Shown here piece after piece: positions 11,283 through 23,181 of a stretch of 64,000 nucleotides of DNA. Positions within the stretch are counted from its first letter, which is position 1. Each line of letters begins with the position of its first letter. The DNA is taken from NCBI GenBank assembly GCA_008638375.1, contig CM018031.1, positions 63,284,188 through 63,348,187 of the forward strand. Reading direction: 5' to 3'. Under the pieces are notes generated by a model, which had not been told where the DNA came from, did not search any database, and was given only the letters and a program-made list of their open reading frames with translations. The position numbers and the translations under genes are program-made. This DNA is from Nyssa sinensis. Its lineage: Eukaryota; Streptophyta; Magnoliopsida; Cornales; Nyssaceae.

Positions 11283-11391
11283 TGAATCTAAATGCACTCT
11301 AAGTGAAGCCCTTTTATACTCATGGACTCCCCACTCATACACCATTAGTCGGAGTTTATGAGCATAAAAAACGAGTGCATTTAGTCTCGTT
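11283..11391. repeat. Foldback (hairpin-forming) sequence
   Basis: The outer arms gaatctaaatgcactc (from 11284) and gagtgcatttagtctcg (11373-11389) are near-perfect reverse complements. The inner arms ttttatactcatggactcc (11312-11330) and ggagtttatgagcataaaa (11351-11369) also pair, with three or so mismatches. The loop is about 20 bases (11331-11350), and the left arm has about 10 extra unpaired bases. It could be a tiny foldback MITE or a hairpin RNA precursor; it matches no microRNA I know. Confidence 0.75.
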
Positions 11392-11550
11392 CATGCATTT
11401 TCTTTTTCTTTTTTTAAACATTTTGTTTTTCCTTCTTGGTGTAACAAAAAATTTTACCAGAAGAACATGAATAATAAGCCCATGGTTATTTTTGAGAGCC
11501 AAACTTGTAGAGAGTCTTAAACTTTTACAATTATATCAAGCAATAGTCCT

Positions 11551-11664
11551 GAATTATTTAATTATAATTTCAATTGAAAGATCTCATTGACTTGTAAGCT
11601 GACATGGGAATTATTTAATTATAATTTCAATTGTAAGATGTCATTGACTTGTAGGCAGATATGA
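11551..11664. repeat. 57-bp tandem duplication
   Basis: Copies start at 11551 and 11608, both opening gaattatttaattataattt and containing tcattgacttgta. They differ at only a handful of positions. Confidence 0.9.
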
Positions 11665-13411
11665 ATATAAGAATGTGTTTGAACGGACGGTTTTATCGTT
11701 CGTTTGATTATTTTTATATTTTAAACGAATTTTTAAAATAAGTAGGTATTTGTTTAGACTTCTTGAAATATCTGTTTGAATATTTTCAAAATTAAAATAG
11801 GCATTTTGAAAAGGTGTCAATAAATAATTTTTTTCAAAACATTTTTTTTCTAAACGTTCATTTCTACCGCTCATCCAAAAAAGCACGGTATAACATCTTA
11901 ATTGATAAGATAATAGATTTTAAAACATGGGAATAACTATGGAACACTTCATTTCTGATCCTTATTATGTGTTTTTTGATTGGCATATAAATGTATGTAT
12001 TACATGTTTTTCACACTAATTAATGAAGTCGTTGCTGTTCCAAAACTAAATAAATAAATAGATGAAGTCTATTCAAAGTGTATAAAGTATTCTCTTAACT
12101 CAATACAATTAATTAATTAATTTTTTTTTTAGAATTATTATGAGTATATTATATGAAGGACTGAACCATAGCTAGATTAAGCTTGGCTGTAACTTCTAAG
12201 TTCTAACTTAAGAGAGTTCCAGATTATAGCTACCAATACCTTTTTCAGTTTTTGGGACTCTGCCCTTGATTATATGAAAACTTATTGAGCAGTGTTACCA
12301 TTAATCGTAAAAAAAAAATTAAATATTCATGACATGATTGAATGCGTCTGTGAATAAGATTCGAGCTTTGGGACTGACTCTGTCAATACTAAAGAGTAAA
12401 GACCTTATTTTTAAAAGTTCAGAATCTGACAGTTTACTGGGAAATGGTGCTGGTGGAGAGAGTGGGTGGGACTTTGCTTTCACAGTGTAAGATGTTGTCA
12501 TCCTGTGGACATTGATGGAAAGCTTTCCTTGATATATATAATTACAATAAAATTGACCCAACAATTGGCAAAACCCTCTAAAGTCGTTGCTTAACAGTTA
12601 TCAGTTAGTTTAGGAGTTTATTTTTAAGTGTCCGACACCCGCTGCCCACAAGAAATGCTTAGTTTAACAGCAACCCCCATTAATTAATTAATTATTTATT
12701 TATTAAATAAATTATATTGACAACTTTTTAAGTTTAATGATATTACACATAAATTCATAAATTTTTAAAAATTACACTAATTTTTCCTGTCAGATTTGGT
12801 CAGTAAACCAATGTAACGATAGTAATAAAATATCTTTTATACCCTTTACTTATTTTATTATATGTAGTCAACAATTGATATTTGAAAGTCAACACATAAA
12901 AAATGTCTTTTATACCTATTTTATTTTTATTAGGTAAAAAGTCTTCAAGTTCATATCTACAGAAGAATCCAAGTGCCAATCTGTCGAAGACGATAACAAT
13001 CTATCCTGTGTATTGAGATGTTTGAGGATAATTCTCTACTTGAAGAGAGGTTTGGGTGGAGATAGCTTTGGGAGTTAATTTAGTTGGTTTGCGAACCAAA
13101 GAGATGGCGTTGCTGCCGACAAGGGAGGATGATGGTGAGGCGTGGGATTGATTTCTTTTTCTTAAGGAAAACTTGGTCAAGGAAGATTAGGAAACTCCCA
13201 CGTTTGGTTAGGAACCCACTAAGTCGGCACGAATTGTCGTTGTTGCAGCCTATTCTTTTCGTCATTTGTTCACAATTTCATCACATAGAGAGTTGGTGTT
13301 CACGAAGAGGAATCAATCCCTTTGGTGGACAAGGTTGCCTATGAAACTACAAGTGTTTTGGAGACAAATTGGGGTTTTGTTGGAGTCGATTGTGTTCATT
13401 GCCTTTTAAGC

Positions 13412-13749
13412 ACCGCGTGTAGATTTTGAAGTGATGAATAGCTATGCGGCAACCTCAATAAGCATTTGTGCTCAGTAGTTTTTGAATAACGATAGGGTGA
13501 ATTACCAATGCTCTCTTACTAGGACAAAAAAAAGTATGCAATTTGAAATTTTACCTCCCTGCTGAACAATCATTGTAGGTCGCAAGTGCAGATTTTGAAG
13601 TGGTGAATAGTTATGTGGTGACCTAAATAGGCATTTGTGCTTAGTAATTTTTGAATAACTCGATAGGGTGAATTGTCATTGTTCTCTTACTGGGACAAAA
13701 AAAGTATGTAATTGAAAATTTTACTTCTCTACTTTACAATGATTGTAGG
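13412..13749. repeat. About 169-bp tandem duplication
   Basis: Two copies, about 13412-13580 and 13581-13749, share agattttgaagtg, gaatag.tatg, gcatttgtgct.agta, gaataac, gatagggtgaatt and ggacaaaaaaa. Roughly 85 percent looks identical by eye. No reading frame is conserved between the copies. Confidence 0.85.
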
Positions 13750-14643
13750 GGGGCTAAGCTTTTCTTTCTTCTTCAGTTGTGGTTCATTTCAATTCTCTTC
13801 CCCAAGTCTTCTTCAACTAATTGATATTTCACCAAACATACTTGTATATAGATACGCATACATACATATATACATATATTATGTATACAAATTATATATA
13901 TATATATATGTATCTTTCACCCATTGCATCAACGCTAAATCATAATATTTAAATGAAAGTAGATTAGTTTTCTTTAAATTGTTTTCATGAATTGTTTTTA
14001 GCACGTTTTTGAGTTTTAAATTATACAAATAATAATAATAGATTAGTGTTTTGCTTTTTTTTTATATATATATATATATGTATTATAATAATTTGAGATA
14101 TAATCATACAAAAAATATAAAACAAAAATTTTGCTTAAATTACCTAGTAGATGGCAAACCTATTACATTGAGTTGTTGCTTCCTATGCTTAGAGAGAGAG
14201 AAAAGAGTGGGTATGGTAATTTTAAAGGATTCCTAAGTAATTTTTTAGACTTTTTGACACATTGAAGGCAATTTCAATAGTATAAAATGAGTACAATCAT
14301 TTTCCGTCATTGGTACTAATAGTAAAGTAACGGTAGAGAAACACGAATATCTTCCAACTACTGAAAAGCACAAGAGTGGTCTATATAATTTTCCAAATCA
14401 TGAAAATTTATATATAATATCATTAAATCTCAAGAAAAATCAGCATAATTTACCATTATTTATTTTGTTCTTCGCTTCTAGATTTAGGTATTATTATATC
14501 ACAATAAGTAAAATTTTACAAAATGCAATGATTGTGGTATGATAAACATATTCCGTTCATATATGCAAACTAACTATTAAAAGATCTAAAAGAAAAAAAA
14601 AAAAATTAAGAGTTAGTTGTTTTCTTGAAAATTAAAGGAATTC

Positions 14644-14646
<3 letters not shown>

Positions 14647-14680
<34 letters not shown>
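14647..14680. repeat. (TA)n microsatellite
   Basis: About 17 uninterrupted AT dinucleotides in a gene-free stretch. It produces a spurious Tyr-Ile repeat when translated. Confidence 0.95.
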
Positions 14681-14683
<3 letters not shown>

Positions 14684-14867
14684 TGATGAAATTTAAAATT
14701 TTCATTTTGAGTAAAAGAAACAAATACATCAATCGACCACTGCTCGAAATTAATCGCTAATTGATGGCTCATGCTGCACAAAAACTGGGAAAGATTTGAG
14801 CTATAAAAAAAATAGATGTACAATTATAGTAACAATACAAACGTCACACTCTATTCTGATAAAGCAA

Positions 14868-15040
14868 ACCAAAGTTCTCGGTCATTAACGCCGATGCTTG
14901 AACTTGAACCTCCATGCAAGTTGCTGCCATGGAGTAATCCAATCCCGGCAGTCTGAAACTAGAAAGGATCAACAATCTGGGGATGAAGGTCCCAACGACC
15001 TTTGTTCCAAAACCTATTGGAACTTCAACGACAAAACAAT
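14868..15040 (-). other. Coding-like, higher-GC island of unknown identity
   Basis: This segment is clearly less AT-rich than its flanks. On the minus strand one frame is open from a possible acceptor (tgacag, about 15045) for about 65 codons. Another frame reads a Gly/Ser/Leu-rich stretch ending in a stop at 14870, but has an internal TAG near 14966. Neither matches a family I recognise. It lies about 400 bases downstream of the DUF506 stop. It may be a gene remnant or a conserved non-coding segment. Confidence 0.2.
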
Positions 15041-15449
15041 TCTGTCATTTTAACTATTTTAAAAACACAGGTATTTACATAGCTAAAGAACTTCATCTTC
15101 CATAGTCCTTTTATTACCTCCAAACCAAACCCTCTCTGCAAAAAAGATTGAAATTTAGAATATATAAACAGAGGGCGCACACACAAGGGAAAATAAAAAG
15201 GAAAAGCTAATCTGAAATTCGCAATTGCCTCAATGAACATCTCCAAATTCTGCAATTGCCCAAGAAAGAGGGGGTGAAACTGATCCAGAACGAAATCTTA
15301 AATGTGTATAAGCTAATTATTATTAGTATCTTATTGATTATATTAGTAGACGAGTCCCTTACAAACAAAAAGTATAAGGGGGCATATACGATATTTGATT
15401 CTCTGATAGCGAGAAAAAGAAAAAGAAAACCAAAATTTATGGTTTATCT

Positions 15450-16873
15450 TCAATCACAGAAGCTAAACCAGTCAAGATCTCGACACCAATTTGCAAACTC
15501 CTTGGTTTCATCTCCAGCGGCTCGCGTGGTTTGCACCACCGGAGTCTTCTCTTCTTCCCCAGAACTTTCAGACAAAGTAAACACAGAATTGCCAATATCG
15601 GCCTCAACTGGAGACCCTTTCTCTCCGAAGATCAGTTCAAATTCGCTGGAGGAACTCTTTGCTCGGATCAAAGGCTCTTCCTTTTCAGGTTTGAAATCAG
15701 AGTCGTGGAAAATGTTAGTGCCTGAGTCGACGGAGGTCGGTGCTATTGTTAGAGTTGATGTGGTTCGAGTATAGGGGGAGAGCCATTTGGCCTTGACGTA
15801 CTCCGCTTTTCGCCAAGGAGGGAAGTGCATTCCTTTCTTCTTCAGACTCTGTTTTGCCGAGTCGGATACGATGGAGATAATCCTCTGGAGACGATCGGGT
15901 TTGCCAACAAATATGTGCGGCAGAGTTTGAAGGACCGTTTTGTAGGTTTTGGTAGATCGAGCAATTTCAAACTCCGCTTTGAAATCAATGTCAATTATCA
16001 ACCGCTCGCCTTCCACGATCACGTCCACGTATTCATATTCCCCTGTATCAGAACAGATGCTTTTAGAATTTTACTTTTAATAAAATTCAGCCTGTGTGTG
16101 TGCTGTATGTATTCACGAACAATTCTCTTAGAAAGAGTTCGTTTCTGTTGCAGAGAGTACCGGCGGGATGAGAGGGAGACTTTTCCCATCGCGATTTACA
16201 GATTGAAGCGTCGTAACCGAGAGCTTGCAGACCAGAAGTGACTATCTTTCTGCAGTAATCGTCTTTACGCTTACAGATCTTGTTTCTCTGAACGATCTTT
16301 GCAGTGTCCGCCAACAGGTTTCTTTCGTAAACACTTGCACAAGGGACCAAACTCTGTTACGAAAAGGAAACATATTCAATTAAAGAAAGTAGAAACCGCA
16401 CGATACTTCCAAAATTCAAAATTTCAGGACTTAAAAAAAAGATCGGTCAATATATATGACAAAATCTATACCCTGAGGATTTCACATGCTTCACCAGACG
16501 AATTGAGGTTCGTGTCTCCAAAGCAATTGCACGAGTCAAATTCGTGCTCTGAACTGTCATCAGAATTCCCGTCGAAGCAATTGCATCTGTGCTTGCCACA
16601 ACTCGTCATCGTAGACTGCTTCTCATTGCTCTCCTCGATGAAATTCTCAACCATCTTTGCTAAGCAGACAGAGGTCGGTTCGAACTCGCCTGAGCCATCG
16701 TTGTTGGATTGAGGCTCTTCGACCCCGACGGTTTTCTCGGCCGCTGATATCCTCAGAACACTAGGGAACTGCCGTTCAAATAACCGCTTTAGCCGCGACT
16801 TCACTACAGGCTTTACAGGCTCGAAGCGAGTGGATCCTTCTGGTGTGTTGAAATCGATTGGTTGAATCTTCAT
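15450..16873 (-). CDS. DUF506 family protein (PD-(D/E)XK nuclease-like fold), three coding exons
   Basis: The exons are 16873-16472, 16353-16161 and 16042-15450, with GT-AG introns of 118 bases each. The product is 395 residues. It opens MKIQPIDF, followed by the family block PVKPVVKSRLKRLFERQFPS, then a segment with acidic and Cys-rich parts (CGKHRCNC, DSCNC). Exon 2 gives CASVYERNLLADTAKIVQRN and ICKRKDDYCRKIV. Across the second junction is the signature EYEYVDVIVEGERLIIDIDF, then FVGKPDRLQRIISIVSD and MHFPPWRKAEYVKAKWLSPY. These are the conserved parts of plant DUF506 (PF04720), predicted to adopt a PD-(D/E)XK fold; catalysis is unproven. Some Arabidopsis members influence root hairs. Close relatives begin four residues earlier (M-P-F-x-MKIQ); here that codon is GTG at 16885, so the ATG at 16873 is taken as start. 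Confidence 0.92.
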
Positions 16874-16885
16874 TGGGAAAGGCAC

Positions 16886-17760
16886 TGACTAGCGTGATAA
16901 AAAACGAAAACTCTCTTCGTTTAAACTACTTGTGGAGATCAATTTTTTGCTCCATTTCCAGAGCTTCAAAGTTTATTACAAGTTAATGTTCAGTCAAATG
17001 ATGAAGACTTCAAAATCAGAATGGGGAAGAAATCAACATCAAAATTCTAAAGTCCTAAACCCCATGCATAATCTACCCCTGTTCGCTCAGTTCCAAAAAA
17101 AATTAACTGAAGAACTCTGGTCATCTAAATAAATCCCCCAAAAAATGGGATTTTGTTGATTATTGTTATCCCTTAAAACGACGAAAAACAGATATCAACG
17201 CTAAGGCAAGGAGTCAATACATCGTTGATCGTCCTAATTAGTTTCAGCGAAATCTCCATAACATCTCCCCTTGTCAGATCATCAAACAGTATCGACAAAC
17301 AAATCAAAGAATTTCACCAAAAATCAATGTATCTACCAAAATTCGAGTCTAGAACTAAAAACTGATACCTTTATCTCGCGGATTATCATTATTATAATCA
17401 TTGTTTGCTTCCGATTTGCGAGACAAAGCGTGGAATAACTTCAAAACTCTGCTAAAGTAAAAGTTCGCTTTTGCTCAGGGTTTGTAGATACGGTTAGACC
17501 TCGCGATGTACGCGACGTCAAGGAAACGTAGATATCATCTTTCCCGCAATTCAGAAAACACCGGTGGCCGGAATCTCTAATTTTCTGGTGATGCAGTCGA
17601 ATTTCCAGAAGTAGGGTCGCCGTCGCCGAGATATAGAAAGGTTGAGAAATTAGAAGAGAGAGAGAATGAAAATAAAAGCTTTCGGTTTGGTGGTTTTTGG
17701 GCTTTCTGAAGGCAATGGAGGAGACAGGGGGATGGCCTTTTAAAGGGAATGGTGAGAGTT
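16886..17760 (-). promoter_or_regulatory. Leader intron and promoter of the DUF506 gene
   Basis: On the minus strand a consensus donor (gataaag|gtatcag) at 17368 and an acceptor just before the coding start (ctag or gtcag, 16890-16886) define a leader intron of about 480 bases. The leader exon would run from 17369 to about 17700. A TATA-like ctttaaaagg word lies near 17735-17745. The positions are inferred from sequence only. Confidence 0.5.
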
Positions 17761-18390
17761 GCTGAGTAGGACTGTGTGCGCTATGCTGGCTTCCGACGTG
17801 TCAACAGAGATATAATTTGTTGTGGCTACGTGTCAGTTACTGAAGCCTTTTTATTTCGTCGTTGTAGCCACACGTTGCCACGTCTCCCTAGATCACCTGA
17901 GAGGGGCTACTTGAAATATCGAAAATACCCTTACTTTTTCTCTCCTTTTGCATAGGACGTGGTGTTCTCGTGATAAGTAGTCCTGTAGAACCCTCATCAC
18001 GTTCGCGGCATGGGCAAGTTCGAATAACAAACCTCTGGCGTGACTTCTATTGACGGAAATATCCTTCAGTGAAACACAAAATTACTACTCTCTTGAATAC
18101 AAATCGCCCCTTGGAATCTGATAGACGTTAGGGTATTGTGGTCTCCAAGCAAATATCATTATGTTGGCCTGTTGGTTGGTTCCGTCAGTACAGCGGTTCT
18201 ATGGTAATATATTGTGAAAAGTGAGGCCTCGAATGAAAGAGGTGCTGGGGTCCACACTCTCACTGAAAAGTAACGAAGCGGGGTAATATCTTGACGGAAA
18301 TAGCCTTCCTCAAACTATATAAATCAAAGTCGTGCTTCGAAAGTGAACTGGAAGTGGCTAACAATCTATGTTGCGATTTTATTTTTATTT

Positions 18391-18905
18391 TTTAGTAAAT
18401 TATGTTGACATTTTTTACGCAATTCGATAATTATATTAATTTTTTTAAGGTTTTAAAATTTATACTATTTTATTTTATTTTATTTTATAATATATATATA
18501 TATTTTTTTTTATAGTCAAATTTTTTTTAAAATAATAAAATTATTTCTTTCATGTTTTTTTTTTTTCAAATTTTGACCAATTATTTTGATTTTTTAAATA
18601 AATATCAATAAAAATATTAAGTTTATTTTATATAAAATAAAAATAAGTTAGTTACCTTATATTTATTTTTAAATAAAATAATAAAAAAATTAAAAAAAGT
18701 TAGATAAAATTAGTCAAAATTGAAAAAATATAAAAATAAATAAATAAAAAGACATTTTTATCATTTTGAAAGAAAAAATGACCGGATGAAAGTATCTGTA
18801 TATTGTCAAGTAAAGTATAGGAGGATCAGTATAATTTTAGACATCTCAGGAGAGGTCAGTGTAATTTTTAGAATCTTAAGAGGGATCAGTGTAATTTACC
18901 TTTAA
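18391..18905. mobile_element. AT-rich non-autonomous element, family with GTAAATTACACTGA-type ends, copy 1
   Basis: The left end reads agtaaattatgttgaca; the right end reads gggatcagtgtaatttacc, whose reverse complement resembles the left end. Internal blocks shared with the copies at 19290 and 40506 include atagtcaaattttttt, attttgaccaa, aataaaaataagtta and gtatattgtcaagtaaa. No coding capacity is seen. It looks like a MITE-like element with terminal inverted repeats; the superfamily is unknown. Confidence 0.55.
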
Positions 18906-19289
18906 TTTTTTTATGAATCAATTAATTTTAAACATCTTAGGAAGGTCAATGTAATTTTTAGAAATTTTAAGAGGGATCAGTCTAATTTACTTTTATTTTT
19001 TTTATGAATCAATTAGGATATTTTAGACCAACTTACGCGTAATAGATTAAGTTTCTATTTTCCTGACAATAAGGCTCATTTTTTTAATCTCTATCTGTCA
19101 CTCTTTTTATCATGGGTTATGTTAAAATTCTAAATAAGTAAATGGTTCAAAATATTTTAATTTTCAAATTTTATTATTTCATTTACTTTTAACCCAATGA
19201 GGATTAAAATATTCAATATCAAATTAAGCACCACATTGTGACTGCAAAATAACAAAAGGAATAACTTAGAAATTGAATTAAAATATAGA

Positions 19290-20355
19290 GTAAATTACAC
19301 TGACTTTTTCTAAGGTTTAGAAAAGTATTTTGACTTTTTTCTAAAATTTAAACAATTATATTGAGTTTTAATGAGATTTTTGAAATTATACTTACATTTA
19401 TTATTTTACATGATAATATATAAATACCTCTTTCTAGTCAAATTTTTTTAAAAATGATAAAACTACCCCTTTCAATTTTTAGAATTTTGACCATTTTTTA
19501 TTTTTCAAATAAATATTGATAAAAACATAAAATTTATTTTTTTTTAAAATAAAAATAAGTTATTTACCTTAAATTTGTTTTAAATAAATAAAATAAAAAA
19601 AACTTTAAAAAAGTTAGAAAAAAATGGTTAAAATTGAAAAAATAAAAAAATAAAAATCCTAAAAAATTCTTAAAATAAAATTTCAATCTAAAAATGCATG
19701 ATAAATTTTTCTACCTAAAAGATTAAAAAAATACTTTTAATACAAAAAAAAATTAATTGTTAACTTATATCTTAACATTGTTAAGAAATATTACTAATTA
19801 GATTAAAATAACATTTAAAATACATTTTTGAAAAAAAAATAGTAAATAATCAATAAAATAAATTCTACAATCCAAAAAAAGTATGACATTTTTTTTTTTG
19901 TCTTGAAGGGTTAAAAAAGAAATTTCTACTTCATAAAATGTTATTATTTTTTTAGATTGAAAATTTTATTTTATATTATATATATATATATTAGTTTTTT
20001 TTTCTAAAATGTTATCTTGGAGATTATTTTAATCTAATCACTGATATATTTTAACAGGTTAAGATGAAAATTATCAATTGAATTTTTTTGTATTAAAGTT
20101 TATTTTTTAAGTTTTTTAGATAGAAAAGTGTGTCATGAACTTTTTAAATTAAAAATTTTATTTTAATAACTTTTTAATACTTTTTCATAAATAAAATGGG
20201 TAATTTCGTTCTTTTGAATGGAAAAAAATTTGACATGAGAAAAGTATATGTATATTTTTTAATAAAATTAAAAAAATTAATATAATTTTAGAAATTTTAA
20301 AATATATATAATTATAATAAATTTAAGGAGATTTTAATATAATTTATCTTAAAAT
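19290..20355. mobile_element. AT-rich non-autonomous element, same family, longest copy
   Basis: It opens gagtaaattacactgac and closes with ataatttatctta near 20350. It shares the internal tctagtcaaattttttt, attttgaccatttttta and aataaaaataagttattt blocks with the copies at 18391 and 40506. The middle (about 19620-20200) holds extra AT-rich sequence with a partly inverted arrangement, so this may be two nested copies. Confidence 0.45.
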
Positions 20356-21000
20356 ATATTGAGATTATGTATGAACAATAATAAATCATTAAATATTGAT
20401 AAATAGATGAAGTCATCTAAAAATAAAAAAATTATCATCAAACCAGCATTGATGAAATTGTTAGGCGTTATCGTAATTTCTCAACGGACTGGTGAAGAGT
20501 AGTTCGGTTCGGTCATTTCAATTCCCAAGTAAAAAATTGTGTTTGGTAAAAGTGGTGTGATTGTAGCATTGAGAAAGTTAAAGAGGCGTGGGGTCCACAC
20601 TGGTTGAATTACTTTTGCTTTACTTTTGCTTTACTTTTGCCTGGCTTGGGAAGGGAGACGGGGGCAGACCTTTCTTGTTTTAGCGGTGTTTTATGATTTA
20701 TATTTTTATTTAAATAAATAAAAAATAATTATTAATTATTTTTAAAATATATCTTATAAATTAACAATTGTCACCTCGTTTAAATAATTTATTTTTTAGA
20801 TAAATATGAAAAGTAACGTTATTTTTATCATAAAATTTTATTAAATGTTTTTATCTGCTGACGTAATTATTTGGATACTAGTTAATTAAGTCTCTTAGTA
20901 TATATGGGTGTTAGTTAATTAAGTTTTTTGAATTTATTTGACATGATTAGTATTAAGAAGCTGAATTCATTAATATTAAAAGACTGAATTTACTAGCATC

Positions 21001-23129
21001 AAGAATAATCACTTAAAAAAATAAATTTTTTTAATAAAATATTAAAGTATAAATAGTATTATTGGAATATGAATAGTGACGTACTATTTTCCACTTTTTT
21101 CGGGTACGTTGGCATTTTCTGTTTTTTCAGCAAGAGCGGTTTATGGGTGTCGGTTAGCCCGGCATACGTCATTTCATCGAGTGCGATGTTTACATCCATA
21201 GGAAGGACGGATGTGGGGATCCAGGCCGTTGGATCGTGGGAAGGACGCATCTCTTTTAAAAATTTGAACTTCTCGTCGACGTCGTTCCTTCCTTTCCGTC
21301 AAGAGGTTCCTGGAAGGTCATGCAATTTTTAGATAACTATTGTTGAAAGTTGGGCTTACAATTTGACATGTCTGGCTTAAAATATTTCTTGTGTTATTTT
21401 CATTCTACATTTGATTTTACTTTTTAGACGTTCGGAGACTGTTTGAAAAAATTTCAAACAGGAATGGCTAGCTTTTTCATTAAATTATGATTTTTCTGAA
21501 AACTTAATCTATATTTTTAGGAAATAGATATAAATGATTTTGCTATTTTAAAAATATTTATCGAGACAATTTTTTTTTTTAAGTGAATTCTTATATATTC
21601 AAACAGGCATATTTAGATGAACAATTACATTTTTAAAATGAGCGTTTTAAAATTAAAATTAAATTTTTTTAATAATTAAATATTTATTTTGATGTTTTTG
21701 AAATGCCCGTTTAAAAATCTTCAATTTCAATGCCCGTTTAAACTTTATATATATATATATATGTATGTATATATGTATATCATTTAACTTCCCTTTAAAT
21801 ATATTTATTCTAACAATCATTACTTAATTCAAATTGTATTTTTTTACTGTACATTCAACTGAATACAATCGTTTTTCAAATTGACCTTAAAATTCAATCA
21901 ATCCCTTCTAACATAATGTTAACTTTTATTGGCCAATTCTTCTCTCTTATTATATTTTTACAAATTATACACCTTTATACATACAAAGTTAGATAATAAA
22001 TTATTTGATGTGACGATGAAATGAACGGTGTATTCCAGTCGAGGATCATAAGAGGTATAGTGATAGATATTAGTGAGCCAAAGTTTTAGTGGTCAAGCGA
22101 TATTTCATATTTTTTACTCTTTTTTTTTTCCTTTTTGCTAAGATAAGTTACGGTTTCAATTCCTTTGTACGTGGAAGTTACGTCGTTATTTCACTCTTTG
22201 GTTCTCAATCATTGATTAAACTTGAATGATTGTTGTTTTTTCCAAAAAAAAAATCTGTAATAAAAAGACTCGTGAGCTTTGTAAATCATATTTGTAAATA
22301 ACATTCATTAGTTGGTAAAATAAGAAAATATCCTTGAATTTTTTTTTTCTTTTGTGAATCCGTTTTTAACTATATAAATATCATTATAAGCGTATTTAAG
22401 CTTTACTTCAAATAAAAATTTTGCTTTTTAACAAAATAATAGACTATTAAAATGTATTTTTGTTTGGCATTTAAGTTTTTTATTTACATGACTTCAAAAA
22501 AAGGACTCTCCTAATAAAAAAAAATTTAAGGGTACGCTTGTTTCCGTTTTCAAAACGAGATTTTTAATTTCAAAACGCGAAATATGCATTTGACAAACTA
22601 TTAATTTTAATTTTTTATAATTTAAACTATAATATTCAAATACATTTTTACAGTTTTTAAAAAATTAATTATAAAATTTTTAAAAATATTTTTTAAAAAA
22701 TTATATTTGAATCATTATCCAAGAGTAACTTTAATTTTTTTACGACCAAGTGGGCACTCATGGGTCTGACATGAGTTCTAAAATCACAGTGATTCATCAT
22801 TCGTATAATTCATAAATTTCATTATGAAAAATATATATTTTTCAAGAACAAAAAAGAAAGACCATGATCACACAAGAACAATTCCTTCCTTCTTGCTAGA
22901 GGAGTTCCAATGATGCTTTATGATTTTATTGACTTTTTCCTTTCCCTTTTTACTCACAACACCTAAAACTTTAAAACATATCTTTTTATTTTTTTATTTA
23001 TTTGCTTTGCTGAAACACAAATGCTTTGAATCTGTCATGATTTACTTTATTTGTGACTTTGAAAGAAGTTACAAACTTTGAGAAATAGATGTGAGCAATT
23101 CATTTTCCCACAAAAGATAGTTAGAAGAT

Positions 23130-23181
<52 letters not shown>

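Larger units (their letters stand above)
10046..13411. other. AT-rich gene-free stretch
   Basis: No gene is recognisable on either strand; the short open frames are AT-driven. Contents are the foldback at 11283-11391, a 57-bp tandem duplication at 11551-11664, and scattered poly-T tracts. Words such as aaattatattgacaac near 12710 and aaattacactaattttt near 12770 recall the family listed at 18391, 19290 and 40506, so a worn copy may lie here. Confidence 0.4.
17761..21000. other. Gene-free, AT-rich stretch with transposon relics
   Basis: The first 600 bases are of moderate GC and show no gene. From 18391 on, the DNA is extremely AT-rich and made largely of two copies of one repeat family. At 20610-20640 an 11-base word (tttacttttgc) occurs three times in a row. 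Confidence 0.5.

Noticed and set aside
13080..13344. Overlapping open frames of 61-86 codons on both strands
   Set aside because: No recognisable domain, odd Arg/Cys/Phe-rich composition, and no splice-consistent extension; likely chance.
13850..14110. Open frames rich in Tyr-Ile repeats (also near 14640, 25560, 33860 and 35065)
   Set aside because: These are translations of TA microsatellites, not proteins.
21059..21332. Higher-GC segment with open frames on both strands
   Set aside because: The frames overlap on opposite strands and match no family; possibly part of an unrecognised repeat, not a supported gene.
22080..22255. Possible tRNA-derived SINE with A-box and B-box-like words and an A-run
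   Set aside because: Spacing between the boxes is too large, no target duplication is visible, and the boxes are weak; noted only within the intergenic entry.
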